From an uncultured bacterium (GTDB lineage: Bacteria; Gemmatimonadota; Gemmatimonadetes; Longimicrobiales; RSA9): a stretch of DNA of 8,132 nucleotides. The stretch spans positions 1-8,132 of the forward strand of contig CALBZE010000151.1 in NCBI GenBank assembly GCA_937889645.1. The letters run 5' to 3'. A program made the position numbers and the translations under genes. How positions within the stretch are numbered: the first letter of the stretch is position 1; every line of letters begins with the position of its first letter. A model generated the notes under the pieces. The model was not told the origin of the DNA. It ran no database searches and saw only the letters and a list, made by a program, of their open reading frames with translations. Shown here piece by piece: positions 1 through 5,080 of this stretch.

Positions 1-346
1 CTCGGGGGTCGGCGCCGGTCGGGTGGGGGAGGTGATCGGTGGGGAGGGGGTGGGACGAGGGGTGAGGGGCGAAGGGGTGGAGAGGTCGGGGGTGGGGCGC
101 TGGGCGATGGCGCGATGGCGCGATGGGCGGTCGGCGATGGCGCGACGGGCGACGGGCGACGGGCGACGGGCGACGGGCGACGGGCGACGGGCGACAGGCG
201 ACGGGCGACAGGCGACGGGCGACAGGCGACGGGCGACGGGCGACGGGGCGACGGGCGACGGGGCGACGGGCGACGGGGCGACGGGGCGACGGGGCGACGG
301 GGCGACGGGGCGACGGGGCGACCGCCGCCGGTCGCGCCCCTGGCAG
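1..346. other. G-rich non-coding region with short tandem repeats
   Basis: No convincing gene is visible here. The plus strand is strongly purine/G-biased: positions 1-110 are mostly runs of G broken by A, T or C. Around 100-146 there are degenerate copies of a GCGATGGC octamer, which lead directly into the regular array at 147-322. Open frames across the region exist only because the repeats lack stop codons; their translations are low-complexity Gly/Arg/Asp/Ala strings. The stretch lies just downstream of the stop codon of the minus-strand gene at 353, so it would be the 3' flank of that gene. Confidence 0.75.
147..322. repeat. Tandem array of 24 GGGCGAC/GGGGCGAC units
   Basis: The array reads through as 16 heptamers and 8 octamers with no interruption. 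The first seven units (147-195) are identical GGGCGAC. Units at 196-237 alternate AGGCGAC with GGGCGAC, giving a 14-bp higher-order period. Units at 245-282 mostly alternate 8 and 7 bp, giving a 15-bp period. From 275 to 322 all units are the octamer GGGGCGAC. This block structure points to stepwise slippage expansion from one end to the other. G-runs of 3-4 separated by 4-nt CGAC loops satisfy the usual G-quadruplex pattern on the plus strand. The array ends 30 bp before the stop of the minus-strand gene. Confidence 0.95.
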
Positions 347-352
347 AACACA

Positions 353-949
353 CTACGCGACGCTTGGAAAAATCGACGCGAGCGCGGCCTGGTAGTGCGC
401 CCGTCGCGCTTCGCGCTCGTCGGCGCCGGTCAGGTTCTCCTCATGAAAGGTGACGACGGTCTTCTCGCCCTTCGGCGTCAGGCGGATCTGGATCGTCGCC
501 GGCCGGGCCCAGCCGTCGGGGCGGCGGGTGATGCGCAGCCGCTTGCCGGCCACCGCCACGCGGACCTCGCCCGTCGTGCCGTCGGGGAGGCGGTACGACT
601 CGCCCGCCTCGAAGCGGAGCGGCGCGGCGTCGCCGAGCCAGGCGCGGACGCCGTCCGGCCCGGTCAGGCGTCGCCACACCTCGCCCGCCGCGAGCGGGAC
701 GGTCCGACTGACGCCGATCTCGAAGCCGATCTGCGACGTCTGCCCCTCGATGCGCAGCCCCCGCGCCCGCTCGTACTCGACGGTCACGGACTGCTGCCAC
801 CAGCCGTTCTGCACCCCGCCGTGCTCGCGCAGGAGCGCGACGATTTCCTTGTGCGACATGCGGGCGGCGCCGTGGTCGTCGAGCCAGCGGAACCAATCGG
901 CCCAGGCGCGGCCGGTCGCGCGGTGTACGGCTTGGTCGGATATTCGCAT
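353..949 (-). CDS. DUF4287 / SRPBCC (AHSA1-like) domain protein
   Basis: The product is 198 residues from the chosen start. Residues 1-60 match the DUF4287 pattern, a short helical domain with ATGRAWADWF at 11-20, the MSHKEIVALL stretch at 31-40 and the GVQNGWWQQSVTVEYE stretch at 45-60. Residues 70-198 have the features of an SRPBCC/AHSA1 (START-like) fold: VPLAAGEVWRRLTGPDGVRAWLG at about 84-106, strand-rich middle, and VVTFHEENL at 165-173 before a C-terminal helix. Proteins with this layout are common in bacteria but have no assigned reaction; the fold usually binds a hydrophobic ligand or acts as a stress-linked helper. A GTG at 967 would add six residues. I prefer ATG at 949 because the family usually begins close to S-D-x-A-V, a G-run lies just upstream, and the predicted transcript starts near 975. 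There is no signal peptide, so it should be cytoplasmic. It appears to be a single-gene unit. Confidence 0.85.
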   Translation of the reverse strand: MRISDQAVHRATGRAWADWFRWLDDHGAARMSHKEIVALLREHGGVQNGWWQQSVTVEYERARGLRIEGQTSQIGFEIGVSRTVPLAAGEVWRRLTGPDGVRAWLGDAAPLRFEAGESYRLPDGTTGEVRVAVAGKRLRITRRPDGWARPATIQIRLTPKGEKTVVTFHEENLTGADEREARRAHYQAALASIFPSVA

Positions 950-967
950 ACGCCCCCCGTTTTCCAC

Positions 968-1269
968 ACGGACCAGGCACCATTATCCAGAGTTGCTACA
1001 TCCAGTCAAGCCGTCGACCCGAATCGATATGGAGGGCGCGGTCCCGCAGAACGGGTGGGTAGCTAAGTAAGAATGGTCGAGCCGGGCGGATATTCAGCCA
1101 GCAAAGCGCCAGCTGAGTGGCGGCCGATCGTGCGACGCGATGTCGAGCGTCGACGCGCGCAGGCTGCCCGAGCCCGCTCGGCGAGTACCATAACAGGCGA
1201 TCCGGGCCACGACCATGTCTTAACGGGTCAACACTGGAAATCGGTGCCGGGTCCGTTAGTGCGGGTCCG
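968..1269. other. Non-coding region between two minus-strand genes
   Basis: Apart from the promoter at 982-1009, no gene is supported. The open frame at 1073-1273 on the plus strand has no recognisable motif and no good ribosome site. A hairpin is possible at 1133-1152 (CGACGC and GCGTCG, six pairs, 8-nt loop). It lies about 120 bp past the stop of the substrate-binding protein gene and lacks a following T-run, so it is a poor terminator candidate. The right edge carries a 14-bp tandem duplication that includes the stop codon of the next gene. Confidence 0.7.
982..1009 (-). promoter_or_regulatory. Sigma70-type promoter for the DUF4287/SRPBCC gene
   Basis: Read on the minus strand there is TTGACT (1009-1004), a 16-nt spacer, and GATAAT (987-982). 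Each hexamer matches five of six consensus positions. Transcription would start near 975, giving a leader of about 26 nt to the ATG at 949 but only about 8 nt to the alternative GTG at 967. The local sequence is AT-richer than its surroundings, as expected for a promoter. Confidence 0.65.
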
Positions 1270-1276
1270 TTAGTGC
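1249..1276. repeat. Perfect 14-bp tandem duplication across a stop codon
   Basis: The unit GGGTCCGTTAGTGC occurs twice back to back (1249-1262 and 1263-1276). The second copy contains the TTA (1270-1272) that is the TAA stop of the minus-strand substrate-binding protein gene. The first copy therefore supplies a second TAA in another frame immediately downstream. The perfect identity suggests a recent replication-slippage event. Confidence 0.95.
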
Positions 1277-2463
1277 GACTCGCCCACCGCCACCACCTTC
1301 CCGCCCCGCACCACGCCGATGAGCACGTCCTTCCCGACCGCGTCGCCGTTGCCGTCGAACTGGATCGTGCCGGTCACGCCCTCGAACGCCGGGGCGTCGG
1401 TGCCAATGGAGGCGACGTAGTCGCGCACGGCCTTCCGGTCGGTCCCGACCTGCTCGATCGCGTGGGCGAGGAGCATGACGGTGTCGTAGGCGTGGGCGGA
1501 GCCGTCGCGCGGGAGTTCGCCGAATCGGGTCTGGTAGCGGGCGACGAAGTCGCGCGCGGCGTCGGTCGGGCGGTCGACGAGGAACCCCGCGCTCACGACG
1601 ACGCCTTCGGCCACCGCGCCCGCGGCCTCGATCCCCATGAGCCCGTCGGTCCCCATCACGGTCCCGCGGAAACCGAGACGGCGCGCGGCGCGGAGGATGT
1701 CGGGCACCTCGTCGCCCATCCCGACGATGACCAGCGCGTCCATGGCGTTGCGGATCCCGCGCTCGAGGTACGGGTCGAGCGTGCGGTCGTTCTCGAGCAC
1801 GACGGGGAGGTACGGGTCGGCGCTCACCACGGTGCCGCCGAGGCGCCGGAAGACGGGCGTGAACGCGTCGCGCACGCCGCGGCCGTACGAGTCGTTCACG
1901 TAGACGATGACGGCGCGGCGTCGTCCGAGGTCGTGAAACGCCCACTCGGCGAGGGCGGCGGCCTGCTGGAGGTCGCTCGGGCAGACGCGGAACGTCCACT
2001 CGCCGGTTTGCGACATCTCGGGGCTCGTCGCGCCGGGCGAGATCGCGAGCAGCCCGTTCCCGGGCTCGTTGTAGACGTCCGCCGCCGCGATGCTCGCGCC
2101 GGAGTTCAGGTGCCCGACGACGGCGACGACGTCGGTCCGGTCGCGCAACTCCTCGGCGACCTCGATCGCGCGGACGGGGTTCATCTCGTCGTCGCGGACG
2201 ACGAGCTCGAGCCGACGCCCGCCGATGCCGCCGCGGGCGTTGATCTCCTCGACCGCGAGGAGCGCGCCCTGGTACATCCCCTTCCCCGATGCCTGCTGGA
2301 TCGGCCCGGCGAGGCCGAGGCGAATGACGTTCGCGTCGTCCGACGCCGACGCCGTGCACCCGGCCAGGAGCGCCGTCGCTGCGATGAGCCGGAAGGCGCA
2401 CAATACCATATGGCTACCGTGGCGGCGTCGCCGGCCGCCACGCGTCGCGAATGGGATCTGCAT
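1270..2463 (-). CDS. Branched-chain amino acid-type ABC transporter substrate-binding lipoprotein
   Basis: The 397-residue product fits the Leu/Ile/Val-binding family (Peripla_BP_6, type I periplasmic fold). An Arg-rich N-terminus (RRRR at 11-14) precedes a hydrophobic stretch and a lipobox LLAGC with the lipidated Cys at 36. Family landmarks appear in order: VIRLGLAGPI near 46-55, ALLAVEEINARGGIGGRRLELVV at 67-89, VVGHLNSGAS at 115-124, ISPGATSP at 141-148, NDSYGRG at 190-196, MGTDG at 270-274 and AYDTVMLLAHAIE at 325-337. GHLNSG and the SPGATSP segment usually contact the ligand alpha-amino and carboxyl groups. The real ligand cannot be read from sequence. ATG at 2463 is preferred for its charged n-region; ATG at 2409 gives a shorter but also workable signal (MVLCAFRLIAATALLAGC). 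Neither has a clear Shine-Dalgarno. No permease or ATPase gene lies nearby. Its stop codon lies in a 14-bp duplication. Confidence 0.88.
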   Translation of the reverse strand: MQIPFATRGGRRRRHGSHMVLCAFRLIAATALLAGCTASASDDANVIRLGLAGPIQQASGKGMYQGALLAVEEINARGGIGGRRLELVVRDDEMNPVRAIEVAEELRDRTDVVAVVGHLNSGASIAAADVYNEPGNGLLAISPGATSPEMSQTGEWTFRVCPSDLQQAAALAEWAFHDLGRRRAVIVYVNDSYGRGVRDAFTPVFRRLGGTVVSADPYLPVVLENDRTLDPYLERGIRNAMDALVIVGMGDEVPDILRAARRLGFRGTVMGTDGLMGIEAAGAVAEGVVVSAGFLVDRPTDAARDFVARYQTRFGELPRDGSAHAYDTVMLLAHAIEQVGTDRKAVRDYVASIGTDAPAFEGVTGTIQFDGNGDAVGKDVLIGVVRGGKVVAVGESH

Positions 2464-2533
2464 CGTGTGTGGAGCTGGTTGTGTTGGGGAGAGGGGAGCG
2501 AAGGTAGGGGGTGGGCGGGTGGGATTCAAGGGG

Positions 2534-2617
2534 AGGGCTTGGGGGTCGGGGCTTGGGGCTCGGGGCTTGGGGCTCGGGGCTTGGGGCTCAGGGCCTAGGG
2601 CTTGGGGCTCAGGGCTC
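2534..2617. repeat. Tandem array of 12 RGGGCTY-type heptamers
   Basis: Twelve 7-bp units run without a gap. Units at 2548-2589 alternate GGGGCTT with GGGGCTC, so the true period there is 14 bp. Later units begin with A (AGGGCCT, AGGGCTT, AGGGCTC), and the second unit is a variant, GGGGGTC. Four-G runs with 3-nt loops give a strong G-quadruplex pattern on the plus strand. Length (7 bp), strand bias and 14-bp higher-order alternation match the unrelated-sequence array at 147-322. Confidence 0.93.
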
Positions 2618-2620
2618 AGG
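2588..2620 (+). repeat. Left arm of a 33-bp inverted repeat (partner 2941-2973)
   Basis: This arm is the last part of the heptamer array. Its reverse complement matches 2941-2973 at 30 of 33 positions. The arms are 320 bp apart and enclose the 9-bp triplicate and the AT-richer island. The arms could be two insertions of the same repeat family in opposite orientation, or the ends of one small element. Confidence 0.85.
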
Positions 2621-2648
2621 CGCGCGGCTTGGCGCGCGGGCCGGTGCG

Positions 2649-2675
2649 GTGCCCGGGGTGCCCGGGGTGCCCGGG
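2649..2675. repeat. Three perfect copies of a 9-bp unit
   Basis: GTGCCCGGG is repeated three times without change. It lies between the heptamer array and the AT-richer island. It is GC-only except for one T per unit and has no evident regulatory role. Confidence 0.9.
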
Positions 2676-2940
2676 CGCGCGGGCGACGTCGGTGTGGAAA
2701 CATCCCAAGCGTGGGCGCGTGAATGCACGCTTGCTCGATTTGCCCTCCCTCATGTGCAAATGCAGCAGGCGTGCGACGGGTGGGACGTTAACCACCATAT
2801 ATGTGCAAAGATAGCGGGGAGGAACTCGGAGGGCGTTCCGTGCCGAGTTTACACACGCCGGCGCCGGCGGAGGCGCCGGAAGAGAGAGGTTTCAGCCGCC
2901 CGGCAAGACCGGGACACCCCCGGAACGTTCCCACGCCACC

Positions 2941-2973
2941 CCTGAGCCCCGAGCCCCGAGCCCTAGGCCCTGG
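2941..2973 (-). repeat. Right arm of the 33-bp inverted repeat
   Basis: Four heptamers of the GAGCCCC type (2944-2971) form an inverted, shortened copy of the 2534-2617 array, followed by GG. The match to the left arm is 30 of 33. It begins 10 bp past the stop codon of the minus-strand PLP enzyme gene, so it would be transcribed in that gene's 3' end. Confidence 0.85.
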
Positions 2974-2982
2974 GAGACACCA

Positions 2983-4104
2983 TCACCGAGCCGCCGCCCG
3001 TATCGCCGCGTCCAGGTCCCCCCACAGATCGTCCACATCCTCGATCCCCACACTGAGGCGGAGGAGGGAGGGCGGCAGATGCTCCTGGCCGGGGACCGCC
3101 GACCGGCGCTCCATCGTCGACTCGACGGCGCCGAGGCTGGTGGCGTGGCGGATCAATCTCACGTTGCGGCAGACGGCGTCGGCGAAGTCGGCGCCGCCGC
3201 GCAGGTCGAAGGAGATGATGGTGCCGAAGCCGCGGAGGACGCGGCGGGCGGTCTCGTGCGTCGGATGCGACGGGAGGCCGGGGTAGCGGACGCGGGCGAC
3301 GAGCGGGTGTCGCTCGAGGCGCTGGGCGAGCTCCACCGCGGTCTGCTGGGCGCGCTCGAGGCGCAGGGCGAGGGTGCGGGCGCCGCGAACGGCGAGGAAC
3401 GCCTCGAGGGTGCCGGGCGTGGCGCCGGTCAGCTCGCGCGACCTGCGGAGCGCGTCCCAAACCGCGTCGTCCCGCGTCGTCGCGATGCCGGAGAGGAGGT
3501 CGGAGTGGCCGCCGATGAACTTCGTCGCCGACTGGATCGAGATCGTGGCGCCGAAGTCGAGCGGGCGCTGGTTGAGCGGCGTCGCGAATGTGTTGTCGAC
3601 GGCGACGATCGCGCCCGGCTTACGCGGCGCGGCGCAGATCGCGCCCAGGTCCGCGACGGTGAGGAGCGGGTTCGTGGGCGACTCGAGCCAGACGAGGTCG
3701 GCGACGGCGCAGGCGCGGACCCAGGCTTCGGTGTCGTCGACGGGCAGGCGCTGCACGGTCCAGCGCTTCCGTTCGGCGCCCGCGGCGGCGAGCTTCGCGA
3801 CGCCCTGGTAGCAGTCCTCGGGGATCGCGACGACGGCGCCGGCCGGGAGCTGGTCGAACACCGCGGCGATCGCGGCCATCCCGGAGGCGAAGGCGACGGC
3901 GCGTCCCCCCTCGAGCCCGCCGACGATCTCCTCCAGCGCTTCCCACGTCGGCGTTCCATCGCCGCGCGAATAGCCGCGTTCGGTCCCGAGGATGAAGTTC
4001 GACGCGGGGACCGGCGGCACGTTCAGCGGCGCGCCGGGCTCCGACGTCCGGCCCGCCGCAACGAGCCACGATTCCGGTTTGAGGTCGGCCGGGTGCTTGT
4101 CCAT
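2983..4104 (-). CDS. Cys/Met-metabolism PLP-dependent enzyme (trans-sulfuration family)
   Basis: The 373-residue product belongs to the cystathionine gamma-synthase/gamma-lyase/methionine gamma-lyase family (fold type I PLP enzymes). These make or break C-gamma to sulfur bonds in Met/Cys interconversion in the cytoplasm. Visible landmarks: Y45-S-R47 in YSRGDGTPTW (phosphate contact from a neighbouring subunit), the FASGMAAI turn at 72-79, Y99 in EDCYQG (ring-stacking position), ESPTNP at 141-146, D170 in DNTFATP (pyridine N contact), the Schiff-base K195 in SATKFIGGHSD, SLGAVEST at 323-330 and R349 in LLRLSVGIEDVDDLW (substrate carboxylate). Length is slightly below the usual 380-400. The segment after SLGAVEST reads ERRSAVPGQEHLPP instead of the common HPASMTH type, so I leave the reaction unassigned. 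ATG at 4104 has AGGA only 2 nt upstream, a weak ribosome site. Nothing next to it belongs to sulfur metabolism. Confidence 0.9.
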   Translation of the reverse strand: MDKHPADLKPESWLVAAGRTSEPGAPLNVPPVPASNFILGTERGYSRGDGTPTWEALEEIVGGLEGGRAVAFASGMAAIAAVFDQLPAGAVVAIPEDCYQGVAKLAAAGAERKRWTVQRLPVDDTEAWVRACAVADLVWLESPTNPLLTVADLGAICAAPRKPGAIVAVDNTFATPLNQRPLDFGATISIQSATKFIGGHSDLLSGIATTRDDAVWDALRRSRELTGATPGTLEAFLAVRGARTLALRLERAQQTAVELAQRLERHPLVARVRYPGLPSHPTHETARRVLRGFGTIISFDLRGGADFADAVCRNVRLIRHATSLGAVESTMERRSAVPGQEHLPPSLLRLSVGIEDVDDLWGDLDAAIRAAAR

Positions 4105-4161
4105 TGTCCTGTCGTTTGCCGATGAGGGGCGCGGGTGGTAATCGACGAGGATCGGGTCGGA

Positions 4162-4190
4162 TAGCTACGGGGTGGCGGGGCGGGAGTCAA
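4162..4190 (-). promoter_or_regulatory. Possible promoter for the PLP enzyme gene
   Basis: Read on the minus strand: TTGACT (4190-4185), a 17-nt spacer and TAGCTA (4167-4162). The -35 box is good and identical to that of the SRPBCC gene promoter at 1009-1004. The -10 box is poor, with only the first two bases matching. It would give a leader of about 50 nt. Confidence 0.3.
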
Positions 4191-4322
4191 TGGGCGGGGT
4201 GCGAGCGACGTCGCTTCGATCAGTGTTCGGTCTCGGGGCGGTCGGCTGCCTCGAGACGAGCGGAGATCTCGGTCGAACGCGCCCCCGTCTCTCCGTCGCC
4301 GGCCCTGGCGCCGCGGCGCGGG

Positions 4323-4345
4323 TCGACGCATCGTGATGCGGTCGA
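4323..4345. promoter_or_regulatory. Short hairpin / operator-like inverted repeat
   Basis: CGCATC (4327-4332) and GATGCG (4335-4340) flank a 2-bp centre. The symmetry extends to TCGA at 4323-4326 and 4342-4345 with one extra G. It lies about 110 bp upstream of the RibD-C gene. It could be a repressor site or an RNA hairpin; without a T-run it is unlikely to be a terminator. Confidence 0.35.
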
Positions 4346-4453
4346 ACCGGTCGGATTCTCAGCCGTGGGCCCGCTGCCACCCACGACGTCGCCGCGCGGC
4401 GGTCGCCGTGCGCCGCCGCCGTCGCCTGACCACCCCTCTCCCGGAGAAATCAC

Positions 4454-5038
4454 GTGACTCGACCGCAAACCGACCCTGCGACCACCGTGCGGTGCAGCGT
4501 CTTCGTCGGGGTCAGCCTCGACGGCTTCATCGCGCGCGAGGACGGCGGGATCGACTGGCTGGACACGCCCGACGACGAGCCGGGCGAGGATTACGGGTAC
4601 CACGCGTTCTTCGCGTCGGTCGACGCGCTGGTCATGGGCCGCAACACGTACGAGCTGGTGCGGACGTTCGACGCGTGGCCGTACGGCTCGAAGCCGGTGA
4701 TCGTCCTGACCACCCGCCCGCTCGAGATCCCGGAGGAGCTGCGCGACCGCGTCTCCACGATGTCGGGCGAGCCGGCGGAGATCGTGCGCGAGCTGGGCGC
4801 GCGCGGGATGCGGCACCTCTACGTCGACGGCGGGGTGACGATCCAGCGGTTCCTGGCGGCGGGGCTGATCCATCGGATGACGATCACGCGGCTCCCGATC
4901 CTGATCGGGACGGGGATCCCGCTCTTCGGGCCGGTCCCCCACGACATCCGTCTGCGCCACGTCGCGACGCGCGTTTTCCGGAACGGGATGGTCCAGAGCA
5001 CGTACGACGTCGTGCCGACGGCGTCGGACGGCGCGTGA
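4454..5038 (+). CDS. Dihydrofolate reductase-fold protein (RibD C-terminal domain family)
   Basis: The 194-residue product fits the RibD_C family, single-domain relatives of the riboflavin pyrimidine reductase and dihydrofolate reductase. These normally bind NADPH; the substrate of stand-alone members is mostly unknown. Landmarks: SVFVGVSLDGFIA at 15-27 (first strand and substrate-side loop), an acidic loop at 38-47, VMGRNTYE at 60-67 (cofactor loop), PVIVLTTRPL at 81-90, LYVDGGVTIQRFL at 122-134 with the nucleotide-binding DGG, and LPILIGTGIPLFG at 147-159. Length is complete for the family. The start is GTG at 4454, supported by GGAG at 4443-4446 with 7-nt spacing. No signal peptide, so cytoplasmic. 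The next gene starts 42 bp after its stop on the same strand, so the two are probably co-transcribed, although the second product is exported. Confidence 0.88.
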   Translation: MTRPQTDPATTVRCSVFVGVSLDGFIAREDGGIDWLDTPDDEPGEDYGYHAFFASVDALVMGRNTYELVRTFDAWPYGSKPVIVLTTRPLEIPEELRDRVSTMSGEPAEIVRELGARGMRHLYVDGGVTIQRFLAAGLIHRMTITRLPILIGTGIPLFGPVPHDIRLRHVATRVFRNGMVQSTYDVVPTASDGA

Positions 5039-5080
5039 TTCTCGGGCGCACGGGTCCATAGCGAGACGGGAGGGATCTGC

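Larger units (their letters stand above)
2464..2982. other. Non-coding repeat-bearing region between two minus-strand genes
   Basis: No gene is supported in these 519 bp. From left to right it holds a G-rich heptamer array (2534-2617), a 9-bp triplicate (2649-2675), an AT-richer island (about 2690-2850) and an inverted partial copy of the heptamer sequence (2941-2973). The island has a 9-mer ATGTGCAAA twice, at 2752-2760 and 2801-2809, and a hairpin at 2823-2849 (AACTCGG paired with CCGAGTT, 13-nt loop). The promoter of the substrate-binding protein gene should be in this stretch on the minus strand, but I could not find convincing -35/-10 boxes. An open frame that would extend that gene to 2703 only reads through the repeats. 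Confidence 0.7.
4105..4453. other. Divergent non-coding region between the PLP enzyme and RibD-C genes
   Basis: This 349-bp stretch separates outward-facing genes and should carry promoters for both. A possible minus-strand promoter is listed separately. A hairpin lies at 4323-4345 (CGCATC paired with GATGCG around GT, extended by TCGA/TCGA with one bulged G). I saw no convincing plus-strand -35/-10 pair. Open frames on both strands here are shadows; none has a family motif. Parts around 4345-4395 vaguely recall cobalamin-riboswitch text but lack the core elements. Confidence 0.65.

Noticed and set aside
147..322. CRISPR-like array
   Set aside because: Units are 7-8 bp and contiguous, with no unique spacers.
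23..1066. Long open plus-strand frame over the heptamer array and the SRPBCC gene
   Set aside because: The first third is low-complexity translation of the repeats, and the rest is the shadow of the well-supported minus-strand gene at 353-949.
1133..1152. Intrinsic terminator for the substrate-binding protein gene
   Set aside because: A six-pair hairpin exists, but it is about 120 bp from the stop and lacks a T-run.
1117..2598. 493-residue plus-strand frame opposite the substrate-binding protein gene
   Set aside because: Antisense shadow; it ends in translation of the heptamer array and has no family signature.
2464..2703. N-terminal extension of the substrate-binding protein to 2703
   Set aside because: The extra 80 residues translate the heptamer array into Pro/Ala/Ser-rich repeats, and they would put the lipobox signal about 115 residues into the protein.
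4325..4350. tRNA T-loop (GGTTCGACC on the minus strand)
   Set aside because: The flanking bases do not form the five-pair T stem, and no anticodon or acceptor arm can be drawn around it.
4335..4400. Cobalamin riboswitch upstream of the RibD-C gene
   Set aside because: CCGGT, CCCGC and GCCAC-like pieces appear in order, but the AAAGGGAA core and the expected pairing partners are missing.
4105..4453. SAM riboswitch ahead of the PLP enzyme on the minus strand
   Set aside because: Expected from the sulfur-metabolism gene, but the conserved SAM-I/SAM-II core strings are not present on that strand.
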